Assembly: GCA_016212095.1 (NCBI GenBank)
Contig: JACRHH010000035.1
Location: 1 to 64,000 of the forward strand
Reading direction: 5' to 3'
From: Nitrospirota bacterium
GTDB taxonomy: Bacteria > Nitrospirota > Thermodesulfovibrionia > SZUA-242
Length of the DNA stretch: 64,000 nucleotides
The notes beneath the pieces were generated by a model that was not told where the DNA came from, did no database searches, and worked only from the letters and a program-made list of their open reading frames with translations. A program made the position numbers and the translations under genes. Shown one piece after another: positions 43,639-52,564 of this stretch (position 1 is the first letter of the stretch; each line of letters starts with the position of its first letter).

Positions 43639-45030
43639 CTATGCGGCTTTTTCGGCAAACCGTGCCGATGCAACCGTAACCGGCTCGCGGCCAAGCCTGA
43701 AATAGTCGAGCACAAACAGCCCGACTCCGTAGAGGAATCCGAAGCCGAACAATACGCGGAATATCCAGAACCAGAGGTTATATGTTCCCTTAACCGTCAC
43801 GTAGTCGAGCCCAAGCAGGCGCTCCATGTAGGTCTGCACCATGCCCGCGCCTGTTATCGTAAGCACGATGAACACCATCGACACCGTCATCCACCAGAAC
43901 GAGCGGTATCCGCGCGACTGGTTGTACTCGGTCACGCCCCGAATGTGCGGCAGCGTTATGTAGATCATGGCAACCACAAGAAGCACATACGCGCCGTAGA
44001 AGGCCAGATGGCCGTGCGCCGTTGTAATCTGTGTGCCGTGCGTCCATTTGTTCACCTGCGGCAACGTATGGATCACGCCCCAAAGACCCGCGCCCACGAA
44101 GTTGAAAATGGCGTGAGCCGTGGCCAGAAACAGTCCCAGCTTGTTCGAGACAACGCGGTTTTCTCGCGTGGTGCGAAAGGCGTCCCACACCATCAGCAGA
44201 AGCGGAACAGGCTCAAGCGAACTGAAGATTCCGCCAACCCACAGCCAGTAGCCGGGGGTTCCTATCCAGTAGTAGTGATGTCCCGTGCCGAGAATTCCGG
44301 TGAACAGCACGAAGCCAACCTCGATATACATCCATTTTTCGAGAACCGCGCGCGGAGCGTTCGTCACCTTCATCAGCATGAAGGCCAGAAGCGCGCCCGC
44401 GATAACCTCCCATGCGCCCTCAACCCAAAGGTGAATTACCCACCACCACCAGAACTGATCCTTCACCATGCTCTTGGTGTAGAACATGCCGGGCAGGTAC
44501 ATGAGCGTGAGAAAAACAAGCCCGCCAACAAGCGTTCCCTGAATGCCTGTCCAGTGTTTTGTCTTGAACATCGTCATGACGTTGTTTACAAGAAACAGGA
44601 TTACAGAAAGGGCTATCAGCCAGTCGGCCCATCGCGGAGCCTCGATGTATTCGCGGCCTTCGCTCAGCGGGTTGATGCCGAATATCGGGCTGTTCGCCTG
44701 CGGATTCAGGCCCATCCAGACGTAGCCCAGTATCACCAGCCCAACCGCGGCAACCGTGGCCCAGAACTGGAAATGCGCAAGCGGAACGCTCCAGAGTTCG
44801 CTTTGCGATTCCTCAGGCACAACGTAGTATGTTGCGCCCATAAGGCCCGCCAGCAGCCAGACCACGAGGGCGTTTATGTGAAGCGTGCGTATTATGTTGA
44901 AGTTCAGGATCAGCACGTCGGGCCATATGAACTGGATTGCGGCGATGATGCCCACAACGGTCTGCACAAGGAAGAGAACAACCGCGAATGTGTAGAAATT
45001 CTGCGCTATCTTCTGGCTTTCATATTTCAT
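43639..45030 (-). CDS. norB: Nitric oxide reductase large subunit NorB (cNOR)
   Basis: 463 residues, twelve membrane helices. TLHINALVVWLLAGLMGA, WWWWVIHLWVEGAWEVIAG (non-heme iron His and Glu), GTGHHYYWIGTPGYWLW (His-His), SSLEPVPLLLM (the conserved Glu near the site) and TTAHGHLAFYGAYVLLV (heme ligands) identify a cytochrome c-dependent NO reductase, not a cbb3 oxidase. It reduces 2 NO to N2O. AGGGGTG precedes the ATG, 10 bases after norC. It ends at a strong terminator; norD and norQ are not adjacent. Confidence 0.96.
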   Translation of the reverse strand: MKYESQKIAQNFYTFAVVLFLVQTVVGIIAAIQFIWPDVLILNFNIIRTLHINALVVWLLAGLMGATYYVVPEESQSELWSVPLAHFQFWATVAAVGLVILGYVWMGLNPQANSPIFGINPLSEGREYIEAPRWADWLIALSVILFLVNNVMTMFKTKHWTGIQGTLVGGLVFLTLMYLPGMFYTKSMVKDQFWWWWVIHLWVEGAWEVIAGALLAFMLMKVTNAPRAVLEKWMYIEVGFVLFTGILGTGHHYYWIGTPGYWLWVGGIFSSLEPVPLLLMVWDAFRTTRENRVVSNKLGLFLATAHAIFNFVGAGLWGVIHTLPQVNKWTHGTQITTAHGHLAFYGAYVLLVVAMIYITLPHIRGVTEYNQSRGYRSFWWMTVSMVFIVLTITGAGMVQTYMERLLGLDYVTVKGTYNLWFWIFRVLFGFGFLYGVGLFVLDYFRLGREPVTVASARFAEKAA

Positions 45031-45040
45031 GTCGTCACCC

Positions 45041-45706
45041 CTATTTAAGTGAAATCAGGTATTCGCTGAGAAGCTTCATTTCGTCATCGGTCAGGTGCTC
45101 GTAGGCGGGCATTGCCGAGCCTTGCACTGTTCCGGCAGGGTTTTTGAGGTGCGAGACATGCCAGTCAGGGTTGGGATGGCGCGCTCCGGCTTTCGACAGA
45201 TCGGGGCCGGACGTTCCGCCCACGCCGCCGATGATGTGGCACGATGCGCAGCCGTGCTTCTGATAGACGGCGATGCCTCCGGTCTGAGCCTTCCGCATGG
45301 CGGCAAGCACCGGTTCGGGCGGCCAGCCGTTTGTATCGACCCTCGATGTCCAGTCAAGAAAGGCGACCAGTTTTTCGGCCTCCGACGGCGTTATGCCGAG
45401 TACCGGCATGGCGGAATTGGGGTTTGTCTTTCGCGGGTTGACGAGAAACGCCTTCAGATACCCGGCAGGCTTGTCCCGCGTAACCTTGGTCAGATCCGGC
45501 GCGAAATACGATCCGTTGCCGAAAATCGTGTGGCAGCCGATGCAGTCGTACTTGTGCCAGGCCTGCTTGCCCTCGTTCACGGCTTCCGTGATCTCCGGAG
45601 AACGGGCGTCGATCTGTTTCATGGTGTCGAATGTGAGGGCGAGGAAAATCAGAAAAAAGAAGATACTGCCGAAGATGAACAGGTTTCGTGCTCCCTTGTT
45701 GCTCAC
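45041..45706 (-). CDS. norC: Nitric oxide reductase cytochrome c subunit, diheme NorC
   Basis: 221 residues from the GTG at 45706, which has GGAGG 8 bases upstream; a GTG three codons earlier is possible. One N-terminal membrane anchor is followed by a first cytochrome c domain, CIGCH at 55-59 in the NorC context DCIGCHTIFGNGSYFAPDL, with Met100. A second cytochrome c domain has CASCH at 153-157 and Met199 in QGSAMPAYEHLT. Standard NorC is about 150 residues with a single heme, so this is a NorC fused to an extra cytochrome c. It passes electrons to NorB, encoded next. Confidence 0.93.
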   Translation of the reverse strand: MSNKGARNLFIFGSIFFFLIFLALTFDTMKQIDARSPEITEAVNEGKQAWHKYDCIGCHTIFGNGSYFAPDLTKVTRDKPAGYLKAFLVNPRKTNPNSAMPVLGITPSEAEKLVAFLDWTSRVDTNGWPPEPVLAAMRKAQTGGIAVYQKHGCASCHIIGGVGGTSGPDLSKAGARHPNPDWHVSHLKNPAGTVQGSAMPAYEHLTDDEMKLLSEYLISLK

Positions 45707-45769
45707 GATTACCACCTCCAGATATTGGCCGTATCGAAAACCCGAACGCTACGGGTATCCATATTCGCA

Positions 45770-45775
45770 ATAATA
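45770..45775 (-). promoter_or_regulatory. -10 box of norCB
   Basis: TATTAT on the minus strand, 32 bases downstream of the centre of the FNR-type box. The start site predicted from it (near 45763) puts that box at about -41.5, the classical class II activation position. There is no -35 box, as expected for an activator-dependent promoter. Confidence 0.6.
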
Positions 45776-45798
45776 AGTCGGCTGCATCCTGCCCGCCA

Positions 45799-45810
45799 TG
45801 ATTTAAATCA
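45799..45810. promoter_or_regulatory. FNR/DNR-type binding site upstream of norC
   Basis: TGATTTAAATCA is a perfect palindrome matching the TTGAT-N4-ATCAA consensus of the Crp-Fnr family except at the outermost bases. It sits inside a longer imperfect palindrome with GCCCG and CGGGC arms. It is 93 bases before the norC GTG. An NO- or oxygen-sensing regulator of this family (FNR, DNR, NNR) is the likely binder; its gene is not in the window. Confidence 0.75.
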
Positions 45811-45979
45811 TACGGGCATCAAAATCGCGGCCACCCCCCGGCGGCTGTAAAAAACATCATACACCCTTTTTCGAAATCGCCAGAGTTCAGGCACGCCTAT
45901 TTGCCACAGTATTGCCGCTTTTTTCAGCCATGTGTTAACGTCAACCTGATATTTCTTTGAAAGGCGATATTGGGTAGAA

Positions 45980-48250
45980 ATGGCTAAACGAATAGATATT
46001 CCGGTTACCGGCATGACCTGCGCCGCATGTTCGGCGGCGGTTGAGCGCACCCTGAAGGAGCTGCCCGGCGTGAAATCGGCGGCGGTGAATCTGGCCGCGG
46101 AGCGGGCCACTGTCGAGGCCGACGACAGCGTGACGCTCGAAACGCTTGCCGAGGCCATAATCGGGGAAGGCTACGGGGTGGAATTGCCGTCCGGCCCGGC
46201 GGATTCCTCAGACCGCACAGACCGCGAGCGCGAGCGGAGGGCTGCGGAATTCAGCGAGCTTCGCCGCGCGCTCATCATAAGCGCCGCGTTCACAATTCCG
46301 GTGTTTCTGGGCGCGATGTTCGAGTTTCCGGTTCTGAAAAACCCGTGGCTTCAGCTTTTTTTAACGCTTCCGGTGCAGTTCTGGGCGGGCCTGCGCTTCT
46401 ACCGCCCGGCTTGGTCGGCCATCCGGCACGGCACAACAAACATGAACACGCTGATAGTGGTCGGCACAACGGCGGCGTTCGTCTACAGCCTCGTGGTGAT
46501 GCTGTTCGAGGAAAGATTCAGCGCTGCCGGCGTTCCGGCGGGCGTATATTTCGACACTTCGGCCACGATCATCACGCTTATTCTCTTTGGCCGGTTTCTT
46601 GAGGCGCGCGCCAAGGGCGGAACATCGGAGGCGATTCGCAAGCTTATCGGGCTTCAGCCCAAAACCGCCGTCGTGATCCGAAACGGCGTCGAGGCGGCTC
46701 TGCCGGTTGAAAGCGTGCGGATTGGCGACGTTATCGCGGTAAAGCCTGGCGAGCGGATTCCGGTTGACGGCGTTGTGTCGGACGGGTTTTCCACGGTCGA
46801 TGAATCGATGCTCACCGGCGAAAGCCTGCCGGTGGAGAAATCGGCTGGCGCGCGCGTCTTCGGCGGCACGATCAACCGGGCCGGAAGCATCCGCTTTTCG
46901 GCTGAGCGCGTGGGCAGCGAAACCGCGCTTGCCCGAATTATCAAGCTGGTTGAGGATGCGCAGGGAAGCAAGGCTCCGATCCAGCGTCTGGCGGACAAAG
47001 TGGCCGCGATATTCGTGCCCACGGTTATGGCGATTGCGGCGCTCACGTTTATCGGCTGGTGGGCGCTTGGCCCCTCGTTCACCGTGGCGTTCATGAACGC
47101 TGTCGCGGTGCTGATAATCGCCTGCCCGTGCGCGCTTGGGCTGGCCACGCCAACCGCCATAATGGTTGGAACCGGGCGCGGCGCGGAGGAAGGCATTTTG
47201 ATTCGCGACGCGGAATCCTTGGAAACCGCGCACAAGATAGACGTTGTTTTGCTGGATAAAACCGGCACGATCACCAAAGGCGAGCCGGAACTCGTTTCGA
47301 CGGTGCTTGCTCCGGGCGGCATTTTCTCAAACGCGAACGATGCCCTCCGGACAGCCGTCGCCGCAGAGCGATATTCCGAGCATCCATATGGTCAGGCGCT
47401 GGTGAAACATGCCGAAAAAAAGGGTGTCTCGCTTGGCCATTCCGCCGGTTTTCAGGCCGTGGCGGGCGGCGGAATCCGGGCAACGGTTGGCGAACTCCGC
47501 GTGTCAATTGGAACCGAGGCTTTCATGATGGCGGATTCTGTTGATATTTCGCCGCTTTTGGGCGAGGCTGCGCGGATTTCATCCGGCGGGGTAACGCCGG
47601 TTTTCATGGCGGTTGACGGCAAAATCGAAGCGCTCTTCGGGCTGGCCGACACGATAAAGCCTGGCTCGCGCGCGGCTATTTCGGCGCTAAAGGAGATGGG
47701 AATAGAGGTGGTGATGCTCACCGGCGACCACAAGGGCGCGGCTGCGGCCATCGCCGAAGCGGCTGGCGTTTCGCGCTACTATGCGGAGGTTCTGCCGGAG
47801 CGGAAATCGGAAGTGGTGAAGGAACTCAAGGCAGAAGGCAGAACCGTTGCGATGGTTGGCGACGGCATCAACGACGCGCCGGCGCTTGCCGAGGCGCATG
47901 TGGGAATAGCCATAGGAACCGGAACCGACGTGGCGATGGAGGCCGCGGACATCACGCTGATGCGCGGCGAGCTGGACGGCGTTGCGCGGGCCATCAGGCT
48001 TTCGCGCGGCACGATTTCCACCATAAGACAGAACCTCTTCTGGGCGTTTTTCTACAATGTGGTCGGCATTCCGGTTGCCGCCGGGCTGTTGTATCCGCTA
48101 AGTTTTGTCGTGCCGCCGCTCCACATGGCGCTTTCGCACATGATGGGGCCGTATCTGCTTCTAAACCCGATGATCGCCTCCGGCGCGATGGCGTTCAGTT
48201 CGGTGTCTGTCGTGACGAATTCGCTGCGGCTTAAACGGAAGGCATTGTAA
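45980..48250 (+). CDS. copA: Copper-exporting P1B-type ATPase
   Basis: 756 residues. One N-terminal heavy-metal domain ([15 protein letters not shown], Cys14 and Cys17), eight membrane helices, TGES-type [10 protein letters not shown], the CPC metal motif ([13 protein letters not shown]), DKTGTITKG with the phosphorylated Asp, the [10 protein letters not shown] His-Pro motif and [13 protein letters not shown]. The Asn, Tyr, Met and Ser residues expected in late helices ([23 protein letters not shown]) indicate Cu(I) export. It is divergent from norCB, and a small Cys-rich gene starts directly after its stop codon. Confidence 0.96.
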   Translation: MAKRIDIPVTGMTCAACSAAVERTLKELPGVKSAAVNLAAERATVEADDSVTLETLAEAIIGEGYGVELPSGPADSSDRTDRERERRAAEFSELRRALIISAAFTIPVFLGAMFEFPVLKNPWLQLFLTLPVQFWAGLRFYRPAWSAIRHGTTNMNTLIVVGTTAAFVYSLVVMLFEERFSAAGVPAGVYFDTSATIITLILFGRFLEARAKGGTSEAIRKLIGLQPKTAVVIRNGVEAALPVESVRIGDVIAVKPGERIPVDGVVSDGFSTVDESMLTGESLPVEKSAGARVFGGTINRAGSIRFSAERVGSETALARIIKLVEDAQGSKAPIQRLADKVAAIFVPTVMAIAALTFIGWWALGPSFTVAFMNAVAVLIIACPCALGLATPTAIMVGTGRGAEEGILIRDAESLETAHKIDVVLLDKTGTITKGEPELVSTVLAPGGIFSNANDALRTAVAAERYSEHPYGQALVKHAEKKGVSLGHSAGFQAVAGGGIRATVGELRVSIGTEAFMMADSVDISPLLGEAARISSGGVTPVFMAVDGKIEALFGLADTIKPGSRAAISALKEMGIEVVMLTGDHKGAAAAIAEAAGVSRYYAEVLPERKSEVVKELKAEGRTVAMVGDGINDAPALAEAHVGIAIGTGTDVAMEAADITLMRGELDGVARAIRLSRGTISTIRQNLFWAFFYNVVGIPVAAGLLYPLSFVVPPLHMALSHMMGPYLLLNPMIASGAMAFSSVSVVTNSLRLKRKAL

Positions 48251-48430
48251 ATGAACGAAAAACCAGCTTGCAAACCGCAGGAAACCTGCGATGTCTGCGG
48301 CCTTCCGGCGCGTGAATGCTACTGCTGCGAATCGTGCGGCCACACCTGCCCGCGTGATTTGGGCGAACCGTACTGCCCGGTATGCTTTCCGGAGCCGGAG
48401 GGGGCGATGTTTACGGTTGCCGGTTTATAG
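48251..48430 (+). CDS. Small Cys-rich protein coupled to copA
   Basis: 59 residues, MNEKPACKPQETCDVCG then ARECYCCESCGHTCPRD and PYCPVCFPEPEG. Ten Cys lie within 39 residues (7, 13, 16, 23, 25, 26, 29, 33, 42, 45), plus one His. The ATG is the first codon after the copA stop (TAAATG), so translation is surely linked. The pattern suggests two or three zinc- or copper-binding knuckles, like a small metallothionein or a zinc ribbon-like chaperone. I know no named family for it. Its end overlaps the 3' end of the opposite-strand toxin pseudogene by six bases. Confidence 0.8.
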   Translation: MNEKPACKPQETCDVCGLPARECYCCESCGHTCPRDLGEPYCPVCFPEPEGAMFTVAGL

Positions 48431-48753
48431 GATAACTGTGCATTTCAGCCGCTTGCGCCAGTAGAACGGGCGTCGCTTCTGGTGCGCAAAGGCAACAATT
48501 CGAATTTGATCCGGGTAGACCGCATAGACGAGATTATAGGGAAAACGCCATAGCAGCTTTCTGCGCACCCGCCTCCCTATTAACTGGCACTCCCTATTAA
48601 CTGGCAAGCCTCCGGATTTGTTCCAATTTGCTCGATTGCACGTTTCATCTCGCCGATCAACTCGTAGCCAAGGCCGGTTGAAGCCCTCTCGTAAAACTGC
48701 GCTGCTTCAGTTGCCTCGGCCTCGGCGTCGGGATGAAACGTAATCAGCTTCAC
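48425..48753 (-). pseudogene. ParE/RelE-type toxin broken by a 17-bp tandem duplication
   Basis: From the GTG at 48753 the frame reads VKLITFHPDAEAEATEAAQFYERAS...MKRAIEQIGTNPEACQLIGSAS and stops. Removing one copy of the 17-base repeat at 48573-48606 restores CQLIGRRVRRKLLWRFPYNLVYAVYPDQIRIVAFAHQKRRPFYW, a complete ParE/RelE toxin ending at 48425. The broken state is thus due to a single recent duplication and could revert by slippage. The start overlaps the antitoxin stop (GTGA), the usual arrangement. Confidence 0.88.
48573..48606. repeat. 17-bp perfect tandem duplication
   Basis: CTCCCTATTAACTGGCA occurs twice in direct succession (48573-48589 and 48590-48606). Seventeen is not a multiple of three, so it shifts the toxin frame and brings two stop codons into it. 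Perfect identity suggests a recent event. Confidence 0.97.
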
Positions 48754-48974
48754 GCAAGTGCGGCACGCGCCCGGCGAAGCACCTCATCGGCTGGAATCCC
48801 GACAGCCACCCCCTGCTCAAGTTCATCCAAACGACGCTCAGCTTCCTCGGCCCATAAAGTCTCGATCTCGGATTCTGAAAGCTCGTCAAGGCTATCGACA
48901 ATCCACCTTGCAAGCGATGCGCGGTCTTTAAGTGTCAGCTTCCTGATTTCAACTTCGAGTTCTGCGATGCTCAT
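48750..48974 (-). CDS. Antitoxin of the addiction-module component family
   Basis: 74 residues, MSIAELEVEIRKLTLKDRASLARWIVDSLDELSESEIETLWAEEAERRLDELEQGVAVGIPADEVLRRARAAL. This matches the 'putative addiction module component' family, helical antitoxins that wrap ParE/RelE toxins. GAAGGAGAAG precedes the ATG. It is intact while its partner toxin is frame-broken, the order of loss expected if toxin loss comes first. Confidence 0.88.
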   Translation of the reverse strand: MSIAELEVEIRKLTLKDRASLARWIVDSLDELSESEIETLWAEEAERRLDELEQGVAVGIPADEVLRRARAALA

Positions 48975-49096
48975 TGCTTCTCCTTGCCCCCCGAAAACTT
49001 AACAGTTTCATTGACTTACCGCTGGAATACCGGGGAAGTCAATGCAATCTTTGCCGGATGGCGGAAGCCATGGCTGCTGAATTATCCTGAATTAAC

Positions 49097-51298
49097 CTAA
49101 CCCGCCGCTGCCTTTCCGTATCCGTACCGTCCGGTTTCCCGTTCCTCCTCGACGTTGAAGATGCTTATCTGCGCGTTCAGATCTTCCGACAGCCTGACAA
49201 GCGTGTCAACGCGTTCGCTGAGCGACTCCACCTTGAACCGCGTGTCGTGGCCGGCGGATGCGATCACCTCCACGCTTCCGGCTATCTCGCCCGACACCGA
49301 CGATTGCTCCCTGGCGGATGTGGCAATGCTCGATGTAAGGCTTTTCGCCTCTCCGACGGCATCCAGAATGGTGTTGAAATGCGCCTCAATGTCGTTTGTC
49401 CTTGCGATGCCTTCGTCTGTTTTCTCGCCGCTTTTCACCATGTCGGCAATGGAAGGGGCGATTTTTTGCCTGATGTCGCCTATCATCTCCGATATTTCAC
49501 GCGTGGCCTGCGATGTATTCTCGGCCAGTTTCCGCACTTCCTCGGCAACAACTGCGAATCCCCTTCCGTATTCGCCGGCGCGGGCCGCCTCGATGGCGGC
49601 GTTAAGGGCAAGCATGTTGGTTTGATCGGCAATCTGTTCGATCATCACTATGGCCGTGCCTATGCGCTCGGAATCGGTGGAAAGCTCCGTTACCCGTTTT
49701 GCGGCGGCGTTGACCGACGCCGATACGTCATTCATTGCAGCGGCAAGCTGTCTGACAATGACGTTCCCCTCGTTAACGGCGGTGGACACATCGGAAACTC
49801 GTGATGCGGCGTTATCGGCGTTCATTGCCACTTCGTCCGCCGATGCCGACATCTCCTCGACTGCGGCAGCGATAAGCGATGTCTGATCGTCCAGCTTTTT
49901 CATGGAATCCATGATGCGTTCGGTAACCTGGTTCACTTCGCGGGAATTGTCGGAAACCGTGCCGCTCATGCCGGCAACCGCCTGAACGCTGTCGCGAAGC
50001 GTGGCCATCAGCCCGTTGAAGCCATCCACCAGAGAGCGCAACTCGCCGCTTGTTCCGTCCGGATCGACGCTGACGGTAAGGTCGTGCGTTGTGGCCCGGT
50101 GCAGGCCCTCGGTAAATCGTGAAAGCGGGCTGACGATCTTGCGGTTCACAAAAACGCTGATAAGAACACCGAATGCCAGCGCGCCAAGACAGACCGCAAC
50201 CATCACGAACTTGATCCTGCCGCCCATGCGCGCCGAATCCTCGGCAGTGCGCATCGCATCGTCCATGCCCGACATCGACTCCTTCAGCGACGCCATGGAT
50301 TTTGTCGCCTTTCCTATGGCTGCCGGAACCTCCGACAGGCTTTTGTCAACGTTGTTTATGGCGGTTGTAAGCCCGGACGCCAGTTCGCCGATCTTGCCGC
50401 TGGATGAAACGGCCAGCGTCACGGCGTTGCCCACCGTTCCGCTTGCCTCCTTGACGCCCTTGACGGCGCTTTTTGCCGAGGTATCGGACGCAGCCGCCAG
50501 CGCCAGCGCCTTGCTGTTGCGGGCGTCGGCAATTTTCCATGCCCGGTCACGCAGCTCGGAGGCGGCCTTCAGAATCTTTTCGCCGAAACTTACGAGGCTT
50601 GTCTTCAACTCGCCGATCTGTGTCGTGCTGGTTGTCTGGCCCAGATCGCTTATGTAGCGCTTGTACCGCTTGAGGTTGAACTGGATTGTTTTTACCAGCT
50701 CCTTTTCGGCTTCGACCGACTGCATCGTATCGAGTGAGGCTGTTATCCCCGCGATATGCTCCTCGACAGCGGTTATGTCCGCCAGCACGCCGTCAACATT
50801 TTTTGTGTATTCGTTCAGATAGTTGAAGAAGCCGATGTATGAATTGAGCATGTGATTGTTCAGTTCTTCGGCATTCCTGATCAGTGATTGGACATCTACC
50901 GCAGTAACCTGTATTTCGCTGAAAATCACGCTGCTGGAATCGCCTATGTTTTTTAGAGTGCTTGCCTGCGCGCCAAAGACCTTCTCGATTGTCTTGAGGC
51001 TGTCGCCTATGCGGGCCGTCGATTCCTTGCTTTCCACGAGGTCTCCCTTCATGGCGCGAAGCTGCTGGAACTGCGTCTCGCTCTGCTTCAGAAGCGCAAC
51101 AGTGCTTTCGAGCGCGCTCATCTCCTTCATCGAGCGCTGCATGTCATCCTTGATCCTGCTCATGCCGTCGTTGACATCGCCGAGGCTGCGCATCATGCCG
51201 TTCACGCTCACGAACGCGATGCCTCCAAGCGCGAGAAGAAGAACGATAAGGATGATGTAGCCCGTATTTATCTTGTATGCAATACTGTCGCGGTTCAT
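49097..51298 (-). CDS. Methyl-accepting chemotaxis protein, large sensor
   Basis: 733 residues from the ATG at 51298, which has AAGGAG upstream. TM1 (about 12-32) and TM2 (about 355-377, [20 protein letters not shown]) enclose an approximately 320-residue helical periplasmic domain. HAMP follows, then the cytoplasmic signalling domain with the hairpin tip [38 protein letters not shown]. No CheR/CheB-tethering pentapeptide is at the C-terminus. The ligand is unknown. The gene lies 91 bases downstream of a periplasmic heme-binding protein gene, which might serve as its sensor partner. Confidence 0.94.
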   Translation of the reverse strand: MNRDSIAYKINTGYIILIVLLLALGGIAFVSVNGMMRSLGDVNDGMSRIKDDMQRSMKEMSALESTVALLKQSETQFQQLRAMKGDLVESKESTARIGDSLKTIEKVFGAQASTLKNIGDSSSVIFSEIQVTAVDVQSLIRNAEELNNHMLNSYIGFFNYLNEYTKNVDGVLADITAVEEHIAGITASLDTMQSVEAEKELVKTIQFNLKRYKRYISDLGQTTSTTQIGELKTSLVSFGEKILKAASELRDRAWKIADARNSKALALAAASDTSAKSAVKGVKEASGTVGNAVTLAVSSSGKIGELASGLTTAINNVDKSLSEVPAAIGKATKSMASLKESMSGMDDAMRTAEDSARMGGRIKFVMVAVCLGALAFGVLISVFVNRKIVSPLSRFTEGLHRATTHDLTVSVDPDGTSGELRSLVDGFNGLMATLRDSVQAVAGMSGTVSDNSREVNQVTERIMDSMKKLDDQTSLIAAAVEEMSASADEVAMNADNAASRVSDVSTAVNEGNVIVRQLAAAMNDVSASVNAAAKRVTELSTDSERIGTAIVMIEQIADQTNMLALNAAIEAARAGEYGRGFAVVAEEVRKLAENTSQATREISEMIGDIRQKIAPSIADMVKSGEKTDEGIARTNDIEAHFNTILDAVGEAKSLTSSIATSAREQSSVSGEIAGSVEVIASAGHDTRFKVESLSERVDTLVRLSEDLNAQISIFNVEEERETGRYGYGKAAAG

Positions 51299-51389
51299 GG
51301 CAGTTGTGCTCCTTGCTTCCTGTTCCCGGCTAAACAAGCCCGGAGGCGGCCCGAAACCATGTTCCGGGCCGATGCCAGACTTTGCGGTT

Positions 51390-52328
51390 TTATTTGTCGA
51401 AAACCGCCTGAATATGGCCCGATCCGGCATGGAAATGATCGCTTGCGTGATCGAACGCGGCGAGCGCCATTCCGAAGCCCTTTGCCGGATCGAACACCGT
51501 GTCTGAATCGGTGTGTCCGGTGTCGAGCTTGCGGCCTATCTCGAGCGTCCAGTAGCCGTCGGCCCAGACGCCCTTTGCCTTCACGTCGGCGGCGTCGGGA
51601 TTATCCGGCACAAACGGTATGTACTGCGGCACTATGTCGCCCTGATAGACAAACGGATCGATCTTGTTGGTTTTGTAGGGTGCAATGCCGCCGTCGTCCG
51701 GACGGAGGAGATATATCATGGTGCCGTCAACCGCGTAATGGGATGAGAATGCGCCCTTGGGCTCCGTCTTCGAGTAGACATCTGTTTTGTCGTGTATGAT
51801 TCCGGCGCCGTTTGTGCGGGCCGCCTTCCACTGCCAGACATCAGCGGTGCTGTCCGACGGATCGACCATGCAGGTAACGAAATCGCCCTTTATTGCGAAA
51901 TGCATCGCAAGGCGGTCTTCCGACTCCTTGCCGGCCTTGTATTCCCCGGCGTCCTTCGTTCCCTCCCACTTCCACGGCTTGTGCTGATCGTCCTTTGTGG
52001 CGTCCTTCCAGCGGGCAAGAAAGAAAATGCTGTCGCCGGTGTAGGCGGCCTTCAGTTCAACCTCTGAAACGGCGGTGTAGTCGGTCGAAGACCAGTGCTT
52101 TGCGTACTTGCCCTTCTGCTTCTCCTTGTTTATCTGGACGATGGCCTCCGGAACGCGGTCAACCTTGACTGTGAGCGCCGGGATGCCTTTCCACACGTCT
52201 TCCGCAACGCCGTCCACGGTTGGTGCTGCGGCAATTTTTTTCACATGAAGAGCGTCCGCTGCCTGCGAAGCGCTCCCGAACATGAAGATTGCGGAAGCAG
52301 CCACGGCCGCTGATAAATATTTTTTCAT
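51390..52328 (-). CDS. Periplasmic ethylbenzene-dehydrogenase-gamma-like heme protein
   Basis: 312 residues from the ATG at 52328, with GGAGGATGGA before it. The signal peptide ([23 protein letters not shown]) is followed by a beta-rich domain: [68 protein letters not shown], and [13 protein letters not shown]. This matches the heme-b-binding gamma subunit fold of DMSO-reductase-family enzymes such as ethylbenzene dehydrogenase. No molybdenum enzyme is nearby; instead the gene precedes an MCP gene on the same strand. A heme-based redox or gas sensor is an inference. Confidence 0.85.
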   Translation of the reverse strand: MKKYLSAAVAASAIFMFGSASQAADALHVKKIAAAPTVDGVAEDVWKGIPALTVKVDRVPEAIVQINKEKQKGKYAKHWSSTDYTAVSEVELKAAYTGDSIFFLARWKDATKDDQHKPWKWEGTKDAGEYKAGKESEDRLAMHFAIKGDFVTCMVDPSDSTADVWQWKAARTNGAGIIHDKTDVYSKTEPKGAFSSHYAVDGTMIYLLRPDDGGIAPYKTNKIDPFVYQGDIVPQYIPFVPDNPDAADVKAKGVWADGYWTLEIGRKLDTGHTDSDTVFDPAKGFGMALAAFDHASDHFHAGSGHIQAVFDK

Positions 52329-52395
52329 TCCATCCTCCTTGATTGCGCCAAAAGGTTGTGGCGCGCATTTAATTAAGCGGTGCAAAAGTCCGCGG

Positions 52396-52560
52396 TTATG
52401 CCTTGATATCGATTCTGCCCTTTGGGGCCGGTGGCGGCCTGTCGTCCTGCGCCTGGTGTTTGTCCTTCTCCTTGCGTTCGCGCCTGCGCCTGTCCTCATC
52501 CTTCTTCATGTCGCGAAGGCGGGGAATGCCAGGAACCGGCTTGAAGGAAACATCCGCCAT
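52396..52560 (-). CDS. Small highly charged protein of the motility operon
   Basis: 54 residues, MADVSFKPVPGIPRLRDMKKDEDRRRRERKEKDK followed by HQAQDDRPPPAPKGRIDIKA. The middle is a run of Lys, Arg, Glu and Asp, probably a charged helix; the end is Pro-rich. The ATG lies five bases before the HDOD stop region with GAGG upstream. Small proteins of this type occur in flagellar operons of some deltaproteobacteria, but I cannot name a family. Confidence 0.6.
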   Translation of the reverse strand: MADVSFKPVPGIPRLRDMKKDEDRRRRERKEKDKHQAQDDRPPPAPKGRIDIKA

Positions 52561-52564
52561 GGCC

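Noticed and set aside
43639-45030. cbb3-type cytochrome oxidase subunit
   Set aside because: The HLWVEG and SSLEP Glu residues and the neighbouring NorC-type cytochrome fit NO reductase; the cbb3 CcoO/CcoP partners are absent.
43945-45048. A 367-codon plus-strand frame over norB
   Set aside because: Antisense to NorB; the product is low in hydrophobic residues and unlike any family.
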